This document shows positions 17,084-25,672 of a DNA stretch of 64,000 nucleotides, one piece after another. Each line of letters opens with the position of its first letter. Position 1 is the first letter of the stretch. The stretch lies in contig JBBDNK010000024.1 in assembly GCA_040877625.1 (NCBI GenBank), positions 255,272-319,271 of the forward strand, in the 5' to 3' direction. Under the pieces are notes generated by a model. It saw only the letters and a list, made by a program, of their open reading frames with translations. It was not told the DNA's origin and searched no databases. Origin of the DNA: Methylonatrum sp040877625 (GTDB lineage: Bacteria; Pseudomonadota; Gammaproteobacteria; Nitrococcales; Aquisalimonadaceae). Position numbers and translations under genes: made by a program.

Positions 17084-18007
17084 GTGAAAATTGTCAATTC
17101 TTCGATCACCGACGGCGAAGGCGCGACGGGCATGTCTGTCGCCGAGCTTGTTCATCGGCATCTGGAACGTTTGACTCCAGGCGAGCGCAAGATTGCGCGA
17201 ACCCTGCTTTCACACTACCCGTTGGTTGGCCTGGAACCTTTGGCGGAGTTCGCCCGCCGCACCGGCGTCAGCCATCCGACCGTTCTGCGGTTTATCGCCA
17301 AGCTGGGCTTCTCCGGCTATGCGGACTTTCAGACAGCACTCCGGGTCGAACTGGGCGCCCGTTTGAAATCTCCGCTGACCAAACATCACGCGGACCAGCC
17401 TCGAACACAGCACGCCGATTCGGAGAAGGACTTTCTGGACGAGTTCGCGGCGGCGGCCTGTGAAAACATTCGCATGTCACTGACAAGCATGCCGCGCGGC
17501 GAGGTGCAGGCGGTGACCGATCTCCTGGCCGATCAGTCAAACAGCGTTTATTTGCTGGGCGGGAGATTCACGGATGCCATGGCCCTGTATACCTACATGC
17601 ATCTACGGGTTCTGCGCCCTCGCGTCCATCACGTGTATGGCCCGCCGTTGTCCTGGTCCGAATACCTGCTGGATGTGAACAACAAATGCGTGGTGGTGGT
17701 TTTCGATATTCGACGCTATCAGGACGATGTGATCACCTTCGCGACACAGGCCGCGCGGCGCGGCGCGCACGTGGTACTGATCACGGACCAGTGGCTCTCC
17801 CCCATCTCCAGTGCCGCGGAGCATGTGCTGGCGGTGCGGATTGAGGTCCCGTCCCGCTGGGATTCATCAGCCGCCATTGTCACCTTGATGGAAAGCATCA
17901 TTGCTGCCATCAACAATCGGACCTGGAAGCGTCTGGCGGATCGGATCGGCGATCTCGAACATCTGCGTACACACTTCGACAAACTTTCATGGACAGGTCA
18001 GGACTAA
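17084..18007 (+). CDS. RpiR/MurR-family transcriptional regulator (HTH-SIS)
   Basis: This 307-residue protein (GTG at 17084; ATG 17132 is an alternative) has an N-terminal RpiR-type helix-turn-helix (residues about 20-95; FARRTGVSHPTVLRFIAKLGF) and a C-terminal SIS domain (from about residue 130; NSVYLLGGRFTDAMALYTYMHL). RpiR regulators sense phosphosugars or amine-related ligands. It is divergent from the ligase operon and overlaps functionally with the downstream amidotransferase gene, so it most likely controls this gamma-glutamylation cluster. Confidence 0.88.
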   Translation: MKIVNSSITDGEGATGMSVAELVHRHLERLTPGERKIARTLLSHYPLVGLEPLAEFARRTGVSHPTVLRFIAKLGFSGYADFQTALRVELGARLKSPLTKHHADQPRTQHADSEKDFLDEFAAAACENIRMSLTSMPRGEVQAVTDLLADQSNSVYLLGGRFTDAMALYTYMHLRVLRPRVHHVYGPPLSWSEYLLDVNNKCVVVVFDIRRYQDDVITFATQAARRGAHVVLITDQWLSPISSAAEHVLAVRIEVPSRWDSSAAIVTLMESIIAAINNRTWKRLADRIGDLEHLRTHFDKLSWTGQD

Positions 18008-18011
18008 ACCG

Positions 18012-18740
18012 ATGCAACTGGGCATTCTGCAATGCGACTCGGTCACCCATGAACTGCAAGCCGAGTTCGGAGACTATCCGGACATGTTCCGGAACCTGCT
18101 CACGGCCGTGGACCGCTCATTGTCCTTTCAGGTGTATAACCTCCCTGAGGAGCATTTCCCCGACGATCTCGGCGTTTGTGACGGATGGCTGTTCACCGGC
18201 AGCAAGTGGAGTGTCTACGACGATGCGCCCTGGATACGCCGCGCCGAGGAACTGACCATGCGCCTTCACCATGAGCGGCGGCCGACCATCGGTATCTGCT
18301 TCGGGCACCAGCTGATTGCGCGGGTGCTGGGAGGGCGTGTGGAGAAATCGAGCCGCGGCTGGGGCGTGGGCATACATACCGCCCGATTGGCCGGTCAACC
18401 CCCGGCCTGGATGCAGCCGGCGGCTGACGAACTGTCACTGCTTGTCAGCCATCAGGATCAGGTGGTGGAACTGCCGCCGGATGCCGAATGGCTGGCCGGA
18501 CACGACTTCTGCGGCAACGATATGTTTCAGGTCGGCACCCATATGCTGACCTTTCAGGGACACCCGGAATTTCCTCGCGCGTACGCCCGCGCGATGATGA
18601 TGCGGCGGCGCGAAAAACTCGGAGAGCAGACCTACCATGAGGGCATCGCGTCATTGGCCGACTCCAGCCATGAACTGACCGCCGCGCGCTGGATCCTCGC
18701 TTTCCTCGACGAGGCTCGGTCAGCGCATGCCCGCGATTGA
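18012..18740 (+). CDS. Class I glutamine amidotransferase (possible gamma-glutamyl hydrolase)
   Basis: The ATG at 18012 lies 4 bp after the regulator stop, so the two genes are co-translated. The 242-residue protein has the nucleophile motif GICFGHQ and the HxE pair in FQGHPEFP, the triad of class I glutamine amidotransferases. It is a stand-alone domain close to the GMP-synthase type (YfeJ-like). In the Puu pathway PuuD, another class I fold enzyme, frees glutamate from the gamma-glutamyl product; that role fits the context but is inferred. Confidence 0.82.
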   Translation: MQLGILQCDSVTHELQAEFGDYPDMFRNLLTAVDRSLSFQVYNLPEEHFPDDLGVCDGWLFTGSKWSVYDDAPWIRRAEELTMRLHHERRPTIGICFGHQLIARVLGGRVEKSSRGWGVGIHTARLAGQPPAWMQPAADELSLLVSHQDQVVELPPDAEWLAGHDFCGNDMFQVGTHMLTFQGHPEFPRAYARAMMMRRREKLGEQTYHEGIASLADSSHELTAARWILAFLDEARSAHARD

Positions 18741-18822
18741 CAGAATCCGGCAATTCCGTCCCCCTTTTGGAGGGAACCTCACCTATACTGGGTCGGCTGT
18801 CATGGAGCCGGAGCGACCAATC

Positions 18823-19134
18823 ATGCCGTTATTCAAAGTGGTTATGCGCGGAGAAAACTTCCTGATGAATCTCACCGGAGAGCCGGAGCTCCTGGGCTTT
18901 CACGTCACTTATTACGTGAAAGCCGGCGAAGAAGCCGAGGCCAAACGTATTGCCGCAATCAAGGTACGCAAGAACCGGCACCTGGCCGGAGCCCTGTTGA
19001 ATACGCCCCAGAACCCGAACCGGCTCGCCTGCGAATCCAGCGAACGAGTCTGGTTTCGACGAACCGCCATCGACGGACGCTACGATTACTGGGCCATGGA
19101 CGCACCGGAATCCATGAACGGTTCGACGTCCTAG
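18823..19134 (+). CDS. Conserved-type hypothetical protein
   Basis: The start at 18823 has GGAG 9 bp upstream; an in-frame ATG at 18802 is possible. The 103-residue product (MPLFKVVMRGENFLMNLTGE) has mixed alpha/beta character, no signal peptide and no known motif; the middle is basic (KAGEEAEAKRIAAIKVRKNRH). I do not recognise it. It stands alone 82 bp after the amidotransferase. Confidence 0.55.
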   Translation: MPLFKVVMRGENFLMNLTGEPELLGFHVTYYVKAGEEAEAKRIAAIKVRKNRHLAGALLNTPQNPNRLACESSERVWFRRTAIDGRYDYWAMDAPESMNGSTS

Positions 19135-19349
19135 AACCCGAATCCATCCCTCCTTTCTTCTTCAGGGAGCCCCCGGAATGCCGAAACTGCGTATTGCGCA
19201 ACAGTTCGGAATCCCGTTTATGGTCAAATAATGATCTGACCCATAGATAGGGACAAAGTCGAGTCGCGGCCTCGGAGCCCGATGGAGACGACTCCAGGGA
19301 GGCCATCATCTCCACGCAGATCTATAAGCAGGCATTTCTTCAGCACGCC

Positions 19350-21407
19350 GTGGTAATGCTGCTCATCGACGCGGAATCCGGCGGTATTGTGCAAGCCAAT
19401 ACCGCGGCCGGCGAGTTCTACGGCCTTGCCCCGGACGCGCTTCGGCAATTGCACCTTTGCGACATCAGTCTTCTGGAACCGGATCGGTTCAGGCAACTGG
19501 CTGACGAAATCCGGCGTGGTGAAAGAAACCGCTTCGAGCTTCGTCACAGGCACTCTCGCGGGGGAGTTCGTGACCTCGAAATCGAGGCCGCATTGGTGAA
19601 TGCCGATGGCCGACAGCTGCTGCACGCCATCGTCCGGGATGTCACCGAACAGCGCCTGGTCGAAGCACGAGCCCGCGACCAGGAGGAGCGGCTGAACCGT
19701 ATCGCCGACAACATTCTCGGCGTGGTCTACCAGTTCGAGCTGGTAGCACGTACAGGTCAGTTCCGGATGCCCTACGCCAGCCCTGGCATCAGCGATATTT
19801 TCCGCGTCAAGCCGGACGAGGTGCGGGAGAATGCCGCCGCCGTGCTGGATCGCATCCATCCGGACGATCTCGAATCGACCCTCCGCAGCATCGAAGACAG
19901 TGGTCGTTCACTCATGCCCTGGCACCGCGAACTGCGGCTCTACTTTCCGCCCGAGGACGGCAGGCCGGAGCGCACCGAGTGGATCGAGGGCCACGGCACG
20001 CCGCAGAGTACTGCCGATGGCAATGTGCTCTGGCACGGCTTCATTTCACTGATAACAAAACGCAAGAAACTTGAAGACCAGCTGGTTCGCCAGGCTTATT
20101 ACGACGCGCTGACCGCGCTTCCCAACCGTACCCTTTTCCATGATCGCCTGGCCCACGCCATCAACCTGGCGCGACGGTCGAAACGCCGTATCGCCGTGCT
20201 TTACATGGACCTCGACGGTTTCAAGGATATCAATGACGGCTGGGGCCATGCGGCCGGCGACCAGGTCCTGCGCGTGGTGGCGGAACGTATAACCAGCAAC
20301 CTGCGCGCCGGTGATACCGTGGCCCGTCTGGGAGGCGACGAACTCGTAGTCATCGCGGAGGGCCTCGATCACCCCAACCATGCCACGGTTATTGCGTCAA
20401 AACTGCGTGATCTTTTCCACGCGCCCATCGACGTAGACCATCGACAATTTACCGTGCATACCAGCATCGGCATCAGCATCTTTCCGGATGACGGCGACTC
20501 CGCCGAATCTCTTCTCCAGCATGCCGACGCCGCGCTCTATCGGGCAAAAGGCCGGGGCGGAAATCAGTGGGCCTTCTCCAGCCCTGAGCTGGCGGATTCC
20601 GCATCGGAACGCATCATCATCAACACCGAACTCAAGCGGGCAATCGAGTCGGAAGGGCTTGGCGTCGCCCTGCAGCCGCTGATCCGGCTTCAGGACGGGG
20701 CCGCGGTCGGCATGGAGGCACTGGCTCGCTGGTATCACCACCAGCACGGCTGGATTGCCCCCGCCCGTTTCATTCCTGTTGCTGAATCAACCGGGCTTAT
20801 CCATCAACTTGGAGAATGGGTGCTGCGAGCGGCCTGTATACACGCCGCCGGCTGGAGCACCGACGATTCCCGCCAACGCATTGCGGTGAACGTGTCCATC
20901 AGGCAGCTGCAATCCCCGGAATTCGTCGGCAAGGTTCGCTCCATACTGGCTGACACAGGGCTCGATCCCGCCAGACTCGAGCTGGAAATCACCGAGAGTG
21001 CGTTCGCGGACGACAACCCGCATATCATCAGCCGGCTCAATTCTCTGCGCGCGGATGGCGTAACCCTGGCGATCGATGATTTCGGCACCGGATTTTCCTC
21101 TCTGCAGTACCTCAAGCGCCTGCCTGTCGACCGTCTGAAAATCGACCGCTGCTTCGTCCATGATCTGCCCCACGACGCTCACAACCACGCCATCGTGCGG
21201 GCGATCGTCACACTCGCGCGGGATTTCGGGCTTGAGCTTACCGCCGAAGGCGTGGAGACCCGCGAACAGGCAACGTTCCTGGCCTCGGTGGGCTGTGAGA
21301 CGGTACAAGGCTACTATTATGGGCAACCGCAACTGATGGATGCCCCGGGCACCGCAGCTTACACCGCCCGGACCTCTCAGGAGACTTCGCCGTCAGATCC
21401 ACCCTAG
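19350..21407 (+). CDS. PAS-PAS-GGDEF-EAL cyclic-di-GMP signalling protein
   Basis: The 685 residues hold a PAS domain (about 1-105), a second PAS (115-240), GGDEF (about 245-410) with motif GGDEL at 328-332 and an intact inhibitory site RAGD five residues before it, and EAL (about 425-680) with MEALARW and DDFGTGFSSL. Both making and breaking c-di-GMP is possible. No ATG, GTG or TTG is found between the upstream stop near 19250 and the GTG at 19350, yet about 20 upstream in-frame residues (IYKQAFLQHA) look like native PAS sequence, so the start may be damaged or non-standard. The TAG stop lies in the CTAG of a repeat copy. Confidence 0.88.
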   Translation: MVMLLIDAESGGIVQANTAAGEFYGLAPDALRQLHLCDISLLEPDRFRQLADEIRRGERNRFELRHRHSRGGVRDLEIEAALVNADGRQLLHAIVRDVTEQRLVEARARDQEERLNRIADNILGVVYQFELVARTGQFRMPYASPGISDIFRVKPDEVRENAAAVLDRIHPDDLESTLRSIEDSGRSLMPWHRELRLYFPPEDGRPERTEWIEGHGTPQSTADGNVLWHGFISLITKRKKLEDQLVRQAYYDALTALPNRTLFHDRLAHAINLARRSKRRIAVLYMDLDGFKDINDGWGHAAGDQVLRVVAERITSNLRAGDTVARLGGDELVVIAEGLDHPNHATVIASKLRDLFHAPIDVDHRQFTVHTSIGISIFPDDGDSAESLLQHADAALYRAKGRGGNQWAFSSPELADSASERIIINTELKRAIESEGLGVALQPLIRLQDGAAVGMEALARWYHHQHGWIAPARFIPVAESTGLIHQLGEWVLRAACIHAAGWSTDDSRQRIAVNVSIRQLQSPEFVGKVRSILADTGLDPARLELEITESAFADDNPHIISRLNSLRADGVTLAIDDFGTGFSSLQYLKRLPVDRLKIDRCFVHDLPHDAHNHAIVRAIVTLARDFGLELTAEGVETREQATFLASVGCETVQGYYYGQPQLMDAPGTAAYTARTSQETSPSDPP

Positions 21408-21470
21408 GGAGACACTGATCTATTCCCATGGGGCTCTGGCTTTGCAGCGTGCCCGGGGGCAAGACCTTAT
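21408..21470. repeat. MITE-like repeat, left-end copy F
   Basis: CTAG (21404-21407, containing the stop codon of the GGDEF-EAL gene) is followed by GGAGACACTGATCTATTCCC and about 40 bp of shared interior. The right end is missing. Confidence 0.75.
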
Positions 21471-21564
21471 AGCGCCCCGACATAAACATAAAAGCACATA
21501 TTCCTTTTTGACAGGCGCTTCACTCCTTATCCTCTACGACAGCTCCCCAAGGATAAGGAATGTC

Positions 21565-22275
21565 ATGAACCAGCCACAGCCGAAGCTCCCCCCTGTCAGC
21601 AATACCGCCGGTCTGAGCGCGGACACCATCGCCGACCTCAACCAGGCCTATGCGCCGCTCGATTTTGAAGCCCGCATCCGCCGCCTCTATGAAGACTTCC
21701 CGGCGGACGGAATCATGGTGACGTCATCGTTCGCGGCCACCTCGGCGTACTTCCTGCACATCATCTCTCGCATCCGGCCGCAGCAGGAGATCTTCTTCAT
21801 CAATACCGGGTTTCATTTCCCGGAAACGCTGGCGTACAGGGATTACCTGGTCAAACTCTTCGGTCTCCGAACAGCCGACATCAGCCCGGATCCACATCAT
21901 TTCCAGTACAGCCGGCAGCAGAAACTCTACGAGAAAGACCCCGATTTATGCTGCTCCGTCAACAAGGTGCAGCCGCTGGAGGAGGTGAAGGAAGGCTACG
22001 ACATCTGGGTGTCGAGCCTGATGCGCTGGCAGACCGATCACCGGGCAACGCTGGAAGTCTTCGAGGAGCGGCGCGGCATCATCAAGTTCAACCCGATGAT
22101 CGACGTCACCCGGGAGCAGAGGGACGCCTATATTCGCGAGCACGAACTGCCGTTTCATCCGCTGGTGGCACAGGGCTATTCATCCATCGGTTGCTCCCAT
22201 TGCACCGTCAAGGGAGAGGGCCGCAGCGGCCGCTGGCAAGGCAAGCCGAAGACCGAGTGCGGCCTGCACCTTTAG
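21565..22275 (+). CDS. cysH: Assimilatory APS/PAPS reductase
   Basis: The 236-residue protein starts behind AAGGA. It has the PP-loop-derived MVTSSFAATS, FINTGFHFPET, and five Cys: a CC pair (129-130), a CxxC (210-213; GCSHC) and the C-terminal ECGLHL with the catalytic Cys about 232. The CC...CxxC set binds a [4Fe-4S] cluster and marks enzymes that use adenylyl sulfate (APS), so this is probably an APS reductase that makes sulfite for cysteine synthesis. No other cys genes adjoin. The stop TAG is part of TTAG at the edge of a repeat. Confidence 0.93.
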   Translation: MNQPQPKLPPVSNTAGLSADTIADLNQAYAPLDFEARIRRLYEDFPADGIMVTSSFAATSAYFLHIISRIRPQQEIFFINTGFHFPETLAYRDYLVKLFGLRTADISPDPHHFQYSRQQKLYEKDPDLCCSVNKVQPLEEVKEGYDIWVSSLMRWQTDHRATLEVFEERRGIIKFNPMIDVTREQRDAYIREHELPFHPLVAQGYSSIGCSHCTVKGEGRSGRWQGKPKTECGLHL

Positions 22276-22301
22276 GGAGACACTGATTTATTCCCACGGG
22301 G
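22276..22301. repeat. 26-bp remnant of the MITE-like repeat, copy G
   Basis: TTAG (22272-22275, containing the cysH stop codon) is followed by GGAGACACTGATTTATTCCC and ACGGGG, then CTAG (22302-22305). Another inverted-repeat element begins at once to its right. Confidence 0.7.
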
Positions 22302-22304
22302 CTA

Positions 22305-22466
22305 GGAGCCTGTCGGACATAGGATGAATCGGCTGCGGCGGCGGGACAGCGGCCCAAAATCCCGCAAAATTCAGCCCCGTAGAACCACTACGCGCCAGAA
22401 TTTTGCGACATTTTGCGCTCGCTGTCCCACCACCTCGCTTCGATCCACCTAAGTCCGACAGGCTCC
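22305..22466. repeat. Second inverted-repeat element (162 bp), GGAGCCTGTCGGAC type
   Basis: The ends GGAGCCTGTCGGACATAGG and CCTAAGTCCGACAGGCTCC are inverted copies of each other, and further inside GCGGGACAGCG pairs with CGCTGTCCCAC. The interior has two related TTTTGCG/CGCAAAAT stretches. No ORF. It differs in sequence from the MITE-like family but also begins GGAGCCT, and it sits directly beside copy G. Confidence 0.75.
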
Positions 22467-22550
22467 CCGTGCGAAGGACATCCTTCTGGTGTGGAGGCCA
22501 TGACCGGGTTACTCTCCGAGCATTCACTCCACACCAGTCAGGATATCGTC

Positions 22551-23243
22551 ATGATTCACTTCCCCAATCTGAAAACAACGGCGTCCGTCGCCCTGGGCGC
22601 CGGCCTTGCCCTGGTATTGGTCGCCACCAGCGCGCACGGGCAGATCGGGCCCGTCAGCGATGATGACAAGGCGCTCTACACCATCGGACTGATGGTCGGC
22701 CAGCAACTGGAAAGCCTGGGTTTATCGGATGAAGAGCTCGATCAGCTCTTTCAGGGCTTGAAAGACCAGGCCCAGGGTAAGGACCCACAGGTAGACCCCG
22801 ACCAGCAGATGGAGAACCTCAACGCCTTCATCGCGGCACGCATGAGCCGCGGTAGCGAGCAGACAAAGGCCGGCGGTCAGGCGTTTCTGGACGGCTTCGT
22901 TGAAGACGGCGGCAGCCTCACCGACTCGGGGCTTGCCTACAAGATCGTGGAATCAGGCAGTGGCGACAAACCTTCGGCCTCGGACACCATCGAAGTCCAT
23001 TACGAAGGGAGCCTGATCGACGGCACGGTCTTCGACTCATCCTACGCAAGAGGCACTACCGCGACCTTTGCCCTGGATCGGGTCATTGCCGGCTGGACGG
23101 AGGGCCTGCAACTGATCGCGCCGGGCGGGAAAATTCAGTTGGTGATCCCGTCGGATCTCGGTTACGGGGATCAGGGCTCACCCCCGAACATTCCCGGCGG
23201 CGCAACCCTGGTATTTGAAGTCGAACTGATCGACATCAAATAG
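22551..23243 (+). CDS. FKBP-type peptidyl-prolyl cis-trans isomerase (FkpA/Mip-like)
   Basis: The 230-residue protein has a signal peptide (about residues 1-29, ending ATSAHG), a helical dimerisation part (residues 30-115, LYTIGLMVGQQLESLGLS) and a C-terminal FKBP domain (about 135-230; VHYEGSLIDGTVFDSS, LGYGDQGSPPNIPGGATLVFEVEL). It should act as a periplasmic folding catalyst. It stands alone, downstream of two repeat elements that fill the gap from cysH. Confidence 0.92.
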   Translation: MIHFPNLKTTASVALGAGLALVLVATSAHGQIGPVSDDDKALYTIGLMVGQQLESLGLSDEELDQLFQGLKDQAQGKDPQVDPDQQMENLNAFIAARMSRGSEQTKAGGQAFLDGFVEDGGSLTDSGLAYKIVESGSGDKPSASDTIEVHYEGSLIDGTVFDSSYARGTTATFALDRVIAGWTEGLQLIAPGGKIQLVIPSDLGYGDQGSPPNIPGGATLVFEVELIDIK

Positions 23244-23266
23244 CCCCTTGCCGCGCGGCCGAGCCA

Positions 23267-24007
23267 CTATCGGTGTCCAGCCCCGCGGGCGATGACCGGT
23301 ACCACGCCTCGGCAGGCGGGGAACCGCCTGCAGGTCCAGAACCACGTTCCCGCGCGCGCACCCTTGCGCACCTGGCGTCTGATCATGGTGCCGTTACACT
23401 TGGGGCAGCTCGGCGTGGCGGGCTGTGGGGGGGATTTCAAGTGGACGGGACTGGCGACGGGTGCATGTGCTTCCCTGGCAGCATCCTCGTCATCTTGCTG
23501 ATCCGGGAACAGGACCACCGCAAGCCGCTTTCTGACATCCTCGACCAGGTAGCCATATTGGGCCGGGAAACGGAGCAACGGCAATCCGACCGCACCGAAT
23601 ACGGCATCCAGCAACTCCTCCCGAGCCGGCGAATCGGCACCGTCAGCAGACCCGCCGTCAAGCTCAACGACAGCAACAGGCATCAGGCGGTCGGTTTCAC
23701 AGATTACGTAGTCGACATGCGCGGCGGCAACCCGGTTCAGGACCCGCCGCCTGACCGCACGCGCAAGGCCCTGTCTGGGCGTAACAAGATCGCCGATACG
23801 CACCTTGGCAAACACCCGATAACCACCGGCGGCCTGGTCCAGAACGTCCAGAAACGCTCGCTCGACGGGGGTAAGCAGCGATTCCCGGGGATGGTACAGG
23901 CGGTACTCGTCATGGGGGTTGGTTCCGCGCGGCGCGGTCGCCCTGATGAACAGGAACAACGCAGTCAGCGCAACGGCAATGGTAATGAGCGGAGTCCAGG
24001 AAGACAT
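23267..24007 (-). CDS. DUF2726 protein with C-terminal zinc ribbon
   Basis: The ATG at 24007 follows GGAGG; the product has 246 residues. A membrane anchor (TPLITIAVALTALFLFIRA) is followed by a DUF2726 domain (LTPVERAFLDVLDQ...VFAKVRIGDLVTP...VDYVICE), related to nuclease-like folds, and a C4 zinc ribbon (CPKCNGTMIRR...CRRFPACRGVV) of the topoisomerase I type. Function unknown. It converges on the FKBP gene. Confidence 0.8.
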   Translation of the reverse strand: MSSWTPLITIAVALTALFLFIRATAPRGTNPHDEYRLYHPRESLLTPVERAFLDVLDQAAGGYRVFAKVRIGDLVTPRQGLARAVRRRVLNRVAAAHVDYVICETDRLMPVAVVELDGGSADGADSPAREELLDAVFGAVGLPLLRFPAQYGYLVEDVRKRLAVVLFPDQQDDEDAAREAHAPVASPVHLKSPPQPATPSCPKCNGTMIRRQVRKGARAGTWFWTCRRFPACRGVVPVIARGAGHR

Positions 24008-24089
24008 ACTCGCCTCCATGCAGTGTGGATCGACCCACGGTCAGGAACTGCGCGCACGGACTGGTCGATAATACCCCGTTCGATGCTAG

Positions 24090-24101
24090 GGAGCCTCTGA
24101 T
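24090..24101. repeat. 12-bp remnant of the MITE-like repeat, copy H
   Basis: CTAG (24086-24089) is followed by GGAGCCTCTGAT and CTAA (24102-24105). Only the outer end survives; the YTAR motif on both sides fits the family, but the match is short. Confidence 0.45.
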
Positions 24102-24110
24102 CTAATACGC

Positions 24111-24146
24111 AAAAGCCCGGCCCCGTCGATTGACCGGGTCGGGCTT
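24111..24146 (-). terminator. Terminator of the 68-residue gene
   Basis: AAGCCCGGCCCCGTC pairs with GACCGGGTCGGGCTT (two mismatches) around a GATT loop, and on the minus strand the stem is followed by TTTT. Confidence 0.75.
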
Positions 24147-24199
24147 CTGGGTGCCGCGGCGTGGTAGCGGCAGACTGCTGGTCTGCTATTGCCGGGTGA

Positions 24200-24406
24200 T
24201 CAGGCGCTCGCCGTGTTGCCGTTCATCTCTGAATCGGTATCGGTCGGCAGCTGCCGGCCAATGCCTGCGAACCAGTTGCACAGCCCGGCAACATTGTCCG
24301 CGACGGTCTTTCGGATATACTCGGACCGCTCCGCATGGGCCTGGGCGATAATGCGATCCAAGTCGTCAAAGCCTGATTCAACCTGTGCCGGATGCTGTAA
24401 ATTCAT
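24200..24406 (-). CDS. Small protein with phasin-type operator upstream (possible PHA-regulon member)
   Basis: The ATG at 24406 has GGAGG at proper spacing; the product has 68 residues. It is helical (DDLDRIIAQAHAERSEYIRKTVADNVAGLCNWF) with a Ser/Asn-rich tail and no signal peptide. The AERSEYI...NVAGLCNWF pattern recalls small gammaproteobacterial proteins of unknown role. The upstream region has the same inverted repeat as both phasin genes, and its own terminator follows. I infer a role in or near PHA granules; the protein itself gives no proof. Confidence 0.6.
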   Translation of the reverse strand: MNLQHPAQVESGFDDLDRIIAQAHAERSEYIRKTVADNVAGLCNWFAGIGRQLPTDTDSEMNGNTASA

Positions 24407-24451
24407 TGTCCTGGACCTCCTGATTCGAAGCATGCGCAAACCATACCGGGA

Positions 24452-24467
24452 TGTTGCGCAGCAACAA
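24452..24467. promoter_or_regulatory. Putative PhaR-type operator upstream of the 68-residue gene
   Basis: TGTTGCGCAGCAACAA, which is TTGTTGCTGCGCAACA on the minus strand, has the same half-sites and 3-bp spacer as the phasin operators and lies 46-61 bp before the start codon. Confidence 0.55.
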
Positions 24468-24568
24468 AGGGGGTCTCAGGACCATGTTTAGTGAAATATA
24501 TTCACAAGTCATCATTATTTAGCCTGGCCAGTGCTGTCCGTACGCATGGTCGCCGGCGAGGACAAGCA

Positions 24569-25672
24569 TCAGCGCATGGTCTGCGCAGGCACGAACGTCC
24601 GCTGGATATCCGCATGCATGGCCGTGTACTGCCGGTCCACTACATTGTCATACGCCGTCAGGAGGTTGTGCTCCAGTTCCTGACGCAGTTCATCCAGCCT
24701 CAGCTGCATTGTTGCGGTGAGTTCTTTCCGGTTGAGGGCCTCATCCACGTGCAGCAGCAGCAGATCCGAACCTACCCAGACTGCCGTGCCCGCGATTATG
24801 GCGCAGCCCAGGGCAACCGGCCCCGAGGGCGCACAGACGGCCGCGCCGCCGCCTGCCGCGGCGGCTGCCCTGGCGGCGCCCCGCGCGGCACCACGCGCGA
24901 CAACGGCTCTGCTCGACGCCGCCGCCGCGCGACGGCTGATCGCCCGTGACAGCAACATCCCCGCCCCTGCGCCGACGCCGACGCCGGCCACCGTGCTCGC
25001 GGAAATGCGGGCGACAAACTCCGGGCTATCGTAGCCGCTCAGATCGCTGAGCAAGGCATCCATCGACGTCACCGTCGAGGAATCCAGCGGCGCCACCGGC
25101 TGCCGGTCACCGGACAGCGCCTCGAGCATATCCATCAGCCAGCCTTCCCGTGTTGCCGTCGCCTGCGTTGACAGGCGGCTGTCGGTCTGCAAACGCAGAA
25201 TCTCCAGACGGTCGTCGAAGTCGGCGCCGTCGAATACAATCTCCTGCGCCTTGCGCGCCTCATAGCCGCCATCCACCAGATTGGCTTTTTCGAGTACCAG
25301 CATGGACAGCCGGGCATAATCGCCGGACAATGAGTAATACCAGTCGGCGAACGCCGGCAGCCGCGCAGACAGATCGGTGAACAGGTCATCCAGCCCCCGG
25401 CGCAGATGCGTCTGCACCAGTTCCCTGGCCTGCGCTTCGCCCTCGGCAAACCGCAGCTCCGACAACAATGCCAGCGTCTCCAGCCTTGCACCCGGGATGC
25501 GATAATGTTCGCCGGCGAGCGAGACCAGCACGGGGGGCGCCGGCTGCAGGGCGGCCTGCCAGTCGCGCCGCTGTTCCACCGCCAGCAGCAGCAGCGTCAG
25601 GCAGACCAGCAGCAACAGCAGGCGCGGGCCGATGGCGGCGGTGTCTCGCGGAGCTGAAAGGATGGCCGTCAT
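24569..25672 (-). CDS. Membrane-anchored hypothetical protein (367 residues)
   Basis: One N-terminal membrane helix (LLLLLVCLTLLLLAVE) is followed by a helical periplasmic part (DLFTDLSARLPAFADWYYSLSGDYARL) and, at about residues 235-325, Gly/Ala-rich hydrophobic segments (VAGVGVGAGAGMLL; CAIIAGTAVWVGSDLLLL). I do not recognise the family. It overlaps the upstream membrane gene by 4 bp (ATGA), so both are co-translated and probably form one complex. Confidence 0.65.
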   Translation of the reverse strand: MTAILSAPRDTAAIGPRLLLLLVCLTLLLLAVEQRRDWQAALQPAPPVLVSLAGEHYRIPGARLETLALLSELRFAEGEAQARELVQTHLRRGLDDLFTDLSARLPAFADWYYSLSGDYARLSMLVLEKANLVDGGYEARKAQEIVFDGADFDDRLEILRLQTDSRLSTQATATREGWLMDMLEALSGDRQPVAPLDSSTVTSMDALLSDLSGYDSPEFVARISASTVAGVGVGAGAGMLLSRAISRRAAAASSRAVVARGAARGAARAAAAAGGGAAVCAPSGPVALGCAIIAGTAVWVGSDLLLLHVDEALNRKELTATMQLRLDELRQELEHNLLTAYDNVVDRQYTAMHADIQRTFVPAQTMR

